Below, one piece after another: positions 1 through 4,042 of a DNA stretch of 9,603 nt. Origin of the DNA: Flammeovirgaceae bacterium UBA5867 (GTDB lineage: Bacteria > Bacteroidota > Bacteroidia > Cytophagales > Cyclobacteriaceae); the NCBI GenBank assembly GCA_002432545.1, contig DJFR01000236.1, positions 34,722-44,324 of the forward strand. Direction: 5' to 3'. Position numbers and translations under genes: made by a program. Numbering within the stretch: position 1 is the stretch's first letter; each line of letters opens with the position of its first letter. The notes under the pieces are model-generated. The model had not been told where the DNA came from. It was given only the letters and a program-made list of their open reading frames with translations, and did not search any database.

Positions 1-197
1 ACCGCCATCTCATTCTACTACTTGTGGGATTTATTCACATTGTTTAAACGTGTATATACTTTGCTGTGGCACGGCATACTCAAAAGCCAAAGTATATTCT
101 GCTATTCTTCCGGGCAGGTGATGGCATGTTTTTTTGAACCGTTTGTGCAAGCTGGCAAATGCCGGCTGTTATCACATGGACTTAAAAAAATGCAATT
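1..197. other. gene-free leader upstream of the stress-type operon
   Basis: No convincing gene is visible here. The stretch should hold the promoter of the operon that starts at 198. TATACTTTG at 55-63 resembles the Bacteroidota -7 element (TAnnTTTG) but has one extra base and no well-placed -33 element. A short hairpin is possible at 150-167 (AGCTGGC, loop AAAT, GCCGGCT, one G-T pair); it has no T-run after it, so it is not a clear terminator. The start codon at 198 is preceded by an A-rich stretch and no Shine-Dalgarno, as is usual in this phylum. Confidence 0.4.
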
Positions 198-674
198 ATG
201 AAAGCGAATGAAAATGAAAGGGTCATCAGTATTCTGAATGATCTGATCCGCACGAATCTTGATCGGATAAAGGGATATCAAAAGGCAGCAGATGAGATCA
301 AGGACACGACAGACTTTGAAGTTAAATCACTTTTTGCAAAAATGGCTGAAGACAGCCGATCGTATAAGAGCAGTTTAACAGATGCCGTTGTGCGTCTGGG
401 TGGTGAGCCTGCGAAAGATACAACTGCAGCCGGGGATGTATATCGCACCTGGATGGATGTAAAGAGTACATTTTCGACAGACGATGTACTGGCAGCCTTA
501 CAGCTTTGCGAATTCGGAGAAGATCGCGCGCTTGAATCTTACAAAGATGCGTTAAGCGAAAACTTTGAATGGCCAGTTGGCGTAAGAACACTTGTAGAGA
601 CACAACGGAAGTCTATCAAGCAGTCGCACGACAAGATCAAGAATTACCGCGATCAGTACGCACACACGCATTGA
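198..674 (+). CDS. PA2169/DUF2383 family four-helix-bundle protein
   Basis: A 158-residue soluble, mostly helical protein with no signal peptide. Its pattern matches the PA2169/DUF2383 family, which has a ferritin-like four-helix bundle. The N-terminal helix carries the typical beginning (VISILNDLIRTNLDRIKGYQ, residues 9-28). Next comes a helix with a KMAEDSRSYKSSL stretch, a GGEPAKDTTAAGDVYRTW turn, an acidic helix (CEFGEDRALESYKDAL), and a last basic helix near QRKSIKQSHDKIK. The molecular role of the family is not established; members often occur in stress-induced gene sets. It is the first gene of a probable operon, 36 bases before the lipoprotein gene. The family call is good; the function is inferred from context only. 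The metal ligands of true ferritins were not identified. Confidence 0.85.
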   Translation: MKANENERVISILNDLIRTNLDRIKGYQKAADEIKDTTDFEVKSLFAKMAEDSRSYKSSLTDAVVRLGGEPAKDTTAAGDVYRTWMDVKSTFSTDDVLAALQLCEFGEDRALESYKDALSENFEWPVGVRTLVETQRKSIKQSHDKIKNYRDQYAHTH

Positions 675-710
675 TCTATACTATATATAGTTTCATTTAA
701 TCTATAAGAA

Positions 711-1274
711 ATGAAAGTTGTTCGAAGAATGATACCATTTGTATTTGCCGGATTGGTTGCTGTTTCATGCGGCAAGAAAGAATCTACCGATACAAATGAA
801 ATTGCCGAAGAAGCCAACGAAGAAAAATTTGACGATCAGAAAGAAGAGAATGATGCAGACTTCGTAGCAGAAACGGTTGCAGCCAACTATGCTGAAATAA
901 GTTTGGCAAAACTTGCTGCACAGAAATCAGATAATACACAGATCAAAGAAGTAGCCCAGTTGCTGGAAAAAGAGCACGGTAAGATGCTGGAGGAACTGCA
1001 AACCTTTGCCAGTCTCAAAGCAATTACTGTCCCTAGTGAAGAAGAAGATGACGTGAAGAAAAAGATTGAAGACCTCACAAAAGAAGATGATGTAAAGGAA
1101 TTCAATCGGGAATGGTGCAAGGCGATGGTTGATCAACATGAAGAGAACATCCGTGAGTTTGAGTCGCGGCTGGAGAAAACAAAAGACGCTGATCTAAAAA
1201 TATTAATCGATCAGAAATTACCAGACTTACGAGCACACCTGGATAAAGTAAAAGCGTGTGAACAAAGTATATAA
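711..1274 (+). CDS. DUF4142 family lipoprotein
   Basis: A 187-residue protein with a lipoprotein signal peptide: basic start (MKVVRRM), a hydrophobic segment at residues 8-18 and a lipobox-like AVSC ending at Cys20. It should therefore be acylated and anchored in the cell envelope. A strongly acidic linker (about residues 24-50) leads into a helical DUF4142 domain that begins near DFVAETVAANYAEISLAKLA (50-69). That domain has the typical later pattern of a helix with KEHGKMLEEL and a further helix with MVDQHEENIREFE. Two cysteines (in REWCKAM and KVKACEQ) might form a disulfide. The function of DUF4142 proteins is unknown; they are distant ferritin-like helical bundles. It sits between a PA2169-type gene and a YtxH-type gene with short gaps (36 and 25 bases), so co-expression is likely. 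Confidence 0.85.
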   Translation: MKVVRRMIPFVFAGLVAVSCGKKESTDTNEIAEEANEEKFDDQKEENDADFVAETVAANYAEISLAKLAAQKSDNTQIKEVAQLLEKEHGKMLEELQTFASLKAITVPSEEEDDVKKKIEDLTKEDDVKEFNREWCKAMVDQHEENIREFESRLEKTKDADLKILIDQKLPDLRAHLDKVKACEQSI

Positions 1275-1299
1275 TTACCACTTTAAATTTTAAACGATC

Positions 1300-1581
1300 A
1301 TGAATTCAACATCAAAAGTAGTTATCGGCATCCTGGGCGCAGCAGCCGCAGGCGTTATTGTCGGAATGCTCATTGCACCTGAAAAGGGAGAAGACCTTCG
1401 CAAGAATATCAAAAAAACCACTGACGATTGGCTGGACGAAATTTCGCAGTGGATGGGCAAAGGGAAGAGTTACCTCGCGGAAATAAAAGATCGCGTAACA
1501 GAAGAAGCTGAAGACGCTGCCGCAGAAGCTTCCCAAGGTATAAATGGACTCAAAGAAAATGTAGGCAGAAGAAAAGTATAA
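1300..1581 (+). CDS. YtxH-like small membrane protein
   Basis: A 93-residue protein with an N-terminal glycine/alanine-rich membrane segment (about residues 7-25) followed at once by IAPEKGEDLRKNI. This G-rich helix plus AP-x-x-G-x-x-x-R motif is the mark of YtxH-domain proteins. The remainder is an amphipathic charged helix (KSYLAEIKDRVTEEAEDAAAE), probably coiled coil. Members in Firmicutes belong to the general stress regulon; that is family knowledge and does not prove the role here. It is the last gene of the three-gene group, 25 bases after the lipoprotein gene, and a hairpin terminator lies about 90 bases downstream. Confidence 0.85.
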   Translation: MNSTSKVVIGILGAAAAGVIVGMLIAPEKGEDLRKNIKKTTDDWLDEISQWMGKGKSYLAEIKDRVTEEAEDAAAEASQGINGLKENVGRRKV

Positions 1582-1670
1582 GTGTTATTAATCATAATGA
1601 TTCTTCTTCATCAGTCTTTTTCATTTTTCACTGATACTGGAATTTGAATAAAAAGCAGAAGAAGATCAAG

Positions 1671-1695
1671 AAGGGCTCTTACGAGCCCTTTCTTT
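1671..1695 (+). terminator. intrinsic terminator of the 198-1581 operon
   Basis: AAGGGCTC (1671-1678) pairs perfectly with GAGCCCTT (1683-1690) across the four-base loop TTAC, and TTTCTTT follows. It lies 90 bases after the YtxH stop codon and is the only good terminator before the riboswitch, so it probably ends the upstream operon. The 1582-1670 spacer holds a small palindrome (AATCATAATGATT, 1590-1602) and no gene. Confidence 0.8.
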
Positions 1696-1813
1696 ATTTA
1701 TACCTATATATGCTAAATATTTCAACGCATGGGGTATACGCAAACTATACAACCGGTTACCCACTCTGTGCAAATCGTTTCACGCGAATCCACTATAGAT
1801 TGCTCACAGCAGC

Positions 1814-1848
1814 TTTGAATGGGCTGGCACCATGTTTTAATAACTATA
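1814..1848 (+). promoter_or_regulatory. possible promoter for the TPP riboswitch
   Basis: TTTG at 1814-1817 and TAACTATA at 1841-1848 loosely match the Bacteroidota -33 (TTTG) and -7 (TAnnTTTG) elements. The 23-base spacing is a little long and the -7 match is only partial. Transcription would start near 1855, just before the first paired base of the riboswitch at 1860, which is the main reason to propose it. The rest of 1696-1859 holds no recognisable feature. Confidence 0.25.
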
Positions 1849-1859
1849 GACAACAGATT

Positions 1860-1973
1860 TCTTTCGTCTTTAGGGGTGCTCCCTTTAACTGAGATGTGAA
1901 TCTTGGATAAAAAGCTGAGAACAAACTCTATAGCCTGAATCCAGGTAATGCTGGCGAAGGTAAAGAAGAAAGA
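1860..1973 (+). promoter_or_regulatory. TPP riboswitch (THI-box aptamer), no downstream gene
   Basis: The conserved THI-box blocks occur in order: GGGGTGCTCCC (1873-1883), GCTGAGA (1914-1920), CCTGAATCCAGG (1934-1945) and TAATGCTGGCGAAGG (1946-1960). All helices can be drawn. P1 is 1860-1872 with 1961-1973 (12 of 13 pairs). P2 is GGGGT 1873-1877 with ACTCT 1925-1929. P3 is GCT 1878-1880 with AGC 1913-1915, extended by TTTA/TAAA and by CTGAGAT 1889-1895 with ATCTTGG 1900-1906, capped by a GTGA tetraloop. P4 is CCT 1934-1936 with AGG 1958-1960, and P5 is CCAG 1941-1944 with CTGG 1951-1954. These RNAs bind thiamine pyrophosphate and normally shut off thiamine synthesis or uptake genes. A terminator follows at 1980. 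The expected plus-strand target gene is absent: the next gene, ending at 2032, is on the other strand. Confidence 0.92.
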
Positions 1974-1979
1974 ATCTTG

Positions 1980-2010
1980 GGAGGCTCCCTGGAGAGCCTC
2001 CTTCTTTTTT
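1980..2010 (+). terminator. terminator / expression platform of the TPP riboswitch
   Basis: GGAGGCTC (1980-1987) pairs perfectly with GAGCCTCC (1994-2001) across a six-base loop and is followed by TTCTTTTTT. It starts seven bases after the P1 helix of the aptamer, the usual place for a transcription-control terminator. Read from the minus strand, the same hairpin is followed by a T/C-rich run, so it could also stop the leftward gene that ends at 2032. A second imperfect inverted repeat (2018-2025 with 2033-2040) overlaps the stop codon of that gene. Confidence 0.85.
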
Positions 2011-2031
2011 ATAGCATCGCGAATAGAGTAA

Positions 2032-2553
2032 TTATTCGTGTGTGGTCAACCCGGCCTTGTGTACTGCCAGGTAATCTTTGATCTGAAATACAACTTCGTC
2101 AACAGTCTTGGCAACCATAACGCGATACGTACCTATATTTTTAAAGAACCGGATGGTGATCTCATCCTGATTCAAGAGTATAACTTTCTTGTTAGACTTC
2201 ACGGCCAACGCAACTTCTGATGCTGTACCTGCAGCCATACCCAACACCACAATGATGTTGCTTGACAATACGTTGATCAGGTTTCGCGCACTGCCCATGC
2301 CGGTAACAATTCGGATCTGTGCATTTTCGGAAGAGTTACGGTCAGTGCTGTCTGGCAATACACCAATGGTTAGCCCGCCGGCATCACGTGCGCCTTTCAT
2401 GGCAGCATCCATCACCCCGAAGCTGCGACCGCCCGTCAAAACCACCCAGCCATTTTTAGCTATAGCACGGCCGAGTTCAAAAGCCATTTCGTTATCTTCC
2501 GGAGTGGCGTTTTCACCGGGGCCCATAATACCTACAATCGTTTTAACAGACAT
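2032..2553 (-). CDS. TIGR00725/SLOG-type Rossmann-fold protein
   Basis: A 173-residue soluble protein of the TIGR00725 family (DprA/LOG-related Rossmann fold; SLOG cluster). Visible marks are the N-terminal strand and loop VGIMGPGE (residues 7-14), the nucleotide-binding-type motif GGRSFGVMDAAMKGA (41-55), SARNLIN (88-94) and the late GTASEVALA segment (109-117). These match the phosphate-binding and acidic motifs of the wider LOG/molybdenum-cofactor-carrier group. The exact substrate is unknown: relatives include a molybdenum cofactor carrier and cytokinin-type phosphoribohydrolases. The length fits the family, and the ATG start is followed directly by the first beta strand. It follows the DUF2007 gene by 72 bases, so it may be co-transcribed. 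Its 3' end faces the orphan riboswitch, whose read-through transcript would be antisense to it. Confidence 0.85.
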   Translation of the reverse strand: MSVKTIVGIMGPGENATPEDNEMAFELGRAIAKNGWVVLTGGRSFGVMDAAMKGARDAGGLTIGVLPDSTDRNSSENAQIRIVTGMGSARNLINVLSSNIIVVLGMAAGTASEVALAVKSNKKVILLNQDEITIRFFKNIGTYRVMVAKTVDEVVFQIKDYLAVHKAGLTTHE

Positions 2554-2625
2554 AGTTTGAATAAATTCTGGCTACTAAAGTAATGACGGGACAAACGATT
2601 TACAAGCGTAGCAATGACACGCAAC

Positions 2626-3027
2626 CTAAAATTCATGCTGGCAATCCGCACATCGGTTCACTTTGCGGTCTGGAAAGAATATTCCAAAGAAGAGTATATT
2701 CAAACCCGGTAAAAACTGATCGCTGAGCTTGCGCGGAAAATCACGTTCTATACTTCGCGACTGACATTGCGGACACACGATGGTGGTCCCATCATCAATT
2801 ACAAAGTTTGCTTCGCCAACAATTTGCCGCGCTTCCGATACATCGGTCTCAAACAAATGCAGGCGCACCTGGAAGAATGCATGCTGCTGCCCGGGGTATA
2901 GATTGGCAAGATTCTCTTCGGTAAGAAAACAGGGAATACCATAAGCGTCCAGCTTTGCTTTTACAATATTAGCTTCGATGGCATTATTGAATTGCTGAAA
3001 GACTACGATCCTGTTCTGCTCTTCCAT
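2626..3027 (-). CDS. DUF2007 protein with C-terminal zinc-ribbon motif
   Basis: A 133-residue protein. Residues about 6-71 match the DUF2007 (putative signal-transducing) fold: the opening strand RIVVFQQFNN, the helix AIEANIVKAKLDAYGIPCFL and the later strand FFQVRLHLFETDVSEARQIV. DUF2007 resembles a small ferredoxin-like, PII-like ligand-binding unit, but its ligand is unknown. The tail has paired cysteines, CPQC (85-88) and CADC (126-129), enough for a zinc ribbon, separated by a hydrophobic stretch (about 105-119, FLPGLNILFFGIFF) that might touch the membrane. It lies upstream of the Rossmann-fold gene on the same strand. A possible promoter is described at 3047-3079. Confidence 0.8.
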   Translation of the reverse strand: MEEQNRIVVFQQFNNAIEANIVKAKLDAYGIPCFLTEENLANLYPGQQHAFFQVRLHLFETDVSEARQIVGEANFVIDDGTTIVCPQCQSRSIERDFPRKLSDQFLPGLNILFFGIFFPDRKVNRCADCQHEF

Positions 3028-3046
3028 GACAGGTGTTTAAACGCTA

Positions 3047-3079
3047 TGAAGGTACAATAAATTCCCAGGACACAACAAA
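3047..3079 (-). promoter_or_regulatory. possible Bacteroidota-type promoter for the DUF2007 gene
   Basis: Read leftwards, TTTG (plus-strand 3076-3079) is followed after 21 bases by TACCTTCA (plus-strand 3047-3054). This partly matches the phylum's -33 TTTG and -7 TAnnTTTG elements at suitable spacing. The start point would fall near 3040, just upstream of the ATG at 3027. Only part of the -7 consensus matches, so this is tentative. Confidence 0.3.
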
Positions 3080-3089
3080 TCCAGTCATT

Positions 3090-3110
3090 GATATAGCATA
3101 TAGCTATATC
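3090..3110. repeat. perfect inverted repeat, 8+5+8
   Basis: GATATAGC and GCTATATC flank ATATA. It lies between the end of the 177-residue gene (3131) and the DUF2007 gene. It could be a weak transcript-end hairpin for the gene pair upstream of it, or a protein-binding palindrome before the putative DUF2007 promoter. No T-run follows on either strand, so a classic terminator is unlikely. Confidence 0.5.
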
Positions 3111-3130
3111 TACACCAGTCACAGCATTTT

Positions 3131-3664
3131 TCACAATTGCTCCAACCCCTGAAAAATATCAGTAAACATGTTTATAATATCCTCGGAACAGGCTTCTGGT
3201 TGAGAGTTAATTTTATTGACCAGCAGGTATGAATTCGATCTTTGCTCATAGGTGTGTATGAAGGTATAGGGTCCGAGAAAGTACTCAACCATTCTTTTGT
3301 AGACTCTGTACCGCTGAGTATTATGCGATGTCGCCAACTCTTTTCCGTATTTATGCGCCCCTATAAAAGCGAATGAAGCAAGCTGATCGACTTTTAAAAT
3401 TGATACTGCAATATCGAGAACGGTCTTTAAAACCTTGCCTGCATCAAAGTCATTCAGGACAAAGCTATATCGATCTTTTGCATTCGAATGACTTTTATTA
3501 TGAAACTTAATCACATAGACTCTATATTCATAGAGATGAATGTTCACTATATAAGTCCGCTTTAGTCGAGTCTTAAATACATATATATACTTTTCTAAGA
3601 GAGGGGAGTCATCTTTGACAAAATGTTTTGTCGCAAGACGAAATTCGTATCCTGCTTCAAACAT
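3131..3664 (-). CDS. hypothetical protein, second gene of an AT-rich pair
   Basis: I do not firmly recognise this 177-residue protein. It has no signal peptide or membrane segment. It is rich in tyrosine (15 Tyr) and basic residues. It appears to begin with beta strands (KYIYVFKTRLKRTYIVNIHLYEY within 25-47), followed by a helical segment (AGKVLKTVLDIAVSILK) and a strand with FAFIGAHKYGKE. Then comes QRYRVYKRMVEYFLG, a pattern I have seen in uncharacterised Bacteroidota accessory proteins, and finally a helical tail. The DNA is clearly more AT-rich than the neighbouring genes, suggesting later acquisition. It starts 18 bases after a 64-residue gene on the same strand, so the two should be co-transcribed. 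A small-gene-plus-larger-gene pair recalls toxin-antitoxin modules, but no such family can be named from the sequence. Confidence 0.7.
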   Translation of the reverse strand: MFEAGYEFRLATKHFVKDDSPLLEKYIYVFKTRLKRTYIVNIHLYEYRVYVIKFHNKSHSNAKDRYSFVLNDFDAGKVLKTVLDIAVSILKVDQLASFAFIGAHKYGKELATSHNTQRYRVYKRMVEYFLGPYTFIHTYEQRSNSYLLVNKINSQPEACSEDIINMFTDIFQGLEQL

Positions 3665-3682
3665 TAAAAAAGTATAAGAATA

Positions 3683-3877
3683 TTAAGGAACCAGCAATTG
3701 GTAGGATTGATGCCTGGATTTTTCAACGTCTTTTTCCGAACGTACCACAAACTGCAACACAACATTATCTCCATTGATTTTGGCAGCCTTGTAAATAACC
3801 CGATTTCCAATCTCGTCAACACGAAGCAGATTGGAAGAAGTAACGAACAACGGCTTATGGTTTTTAAAGCTATTCAT
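3683..3877 (-). CDS. small hypothetical protein, first gene of the AT-rich pair
   Basis: A 64-residue protein of unknown family, with no signal peptide. The first half contains KPLFVTSSNLLRVDEIGNRV, and the middle has a strand-like run (DNVVLQFVVRSEKDVEKSRH). The overall look is a small mixed beta/alpha domain. The stop codon is 18 bases before the start of the 177-residue gene, so they probably form one transcript and may work together. The other-strand ORF covering the same bases (3698-3883) is less convincing, because the minus-strand frame fits the pair's spacing and direction. A role as an antitoxin or accessory regulator is a guess from layout only. Confidence 0.6.
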   Translation of the reverse strand: MNSFKNHKPLFVTSSNLLRVDEIGNRVIYKAAKINGDNVVLQFVVRSEKDVEKSRHQSYQLLVP

Positions 3878-3948
3878 AACTGACTGACCATTATGTACCG
3901 GAAATATTAAATCAAGTCTCCGGCACCGAGGACTGAATCACAAAATTA

Positions 3949-4023
3949 ATGGAAAACAGCAAAGATTTAAGCCTGGGCACCAAAAAATCCAGACGCCCTC
4001 GAAACAAGCCCAAATCTTCTTAA
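3949..4023 (+). CDS. possible 24-residue basic small ORF
   Basis: ATG at 3949 opens a short frame ending in TAA at 4021-4023. It encodes a lysine/arginine-rich peptide containing GTKKSRRPRNKPKSS. The start is preceded by an A/T-rich stretch, usual for translation starts in this phylum. It stands alone on the plus strand in the 165-base gap between two leftward genes. The same bases hold an imperfect inverted repeat (AGATTT and GGGC segments near 3963-3978 with 4009-4018), so they may simply be the 3' region of the gene ending at 4043. Confidence 0.15.
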   Translation: MENSKDLSLGTKKSRRPRNKPKSS

Positions 4024-4042
4024 TTCAGAAGTATACATCCCC

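Noticed and set aside
67..81. TGGCAC resembling a sigma-54 -24 element
   Set aside because: The required GC of the -12 element is missing at the correct distance (GGCATACTC follows).
1644..1892. Open frame of 82 codons on the plus strand
   Set aside because: It runs across the operon terminator at 1671-1695 and into the conserved core of the TPP riboswitch; its translation shows no family pattern.
2038..2220. Open frame of 60 codons starting with GTG just after the riboswitch terminator
   Set aside because: It has no recognisable domain or ribosome site and is antisense to the 3' end of the SLOG-type gene.
2189..2560. Open frame of 123 codons on the plus strand, considered as a riboswitch target
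   Set aside because: It lies wholly antisense to the well-supported SLOG-type gene, starts about 180 bases after the riboswitch terminator and looks like a shadow of that gene.
3698..3883. Plus-strand open frame of 61 codons opposite the 64-residue gene
   Set aside because: The minus-strand frame fits the direction and 18-base spacing of the neighbouring gene, while the plus-strand frame stands alone and has no supporting context.
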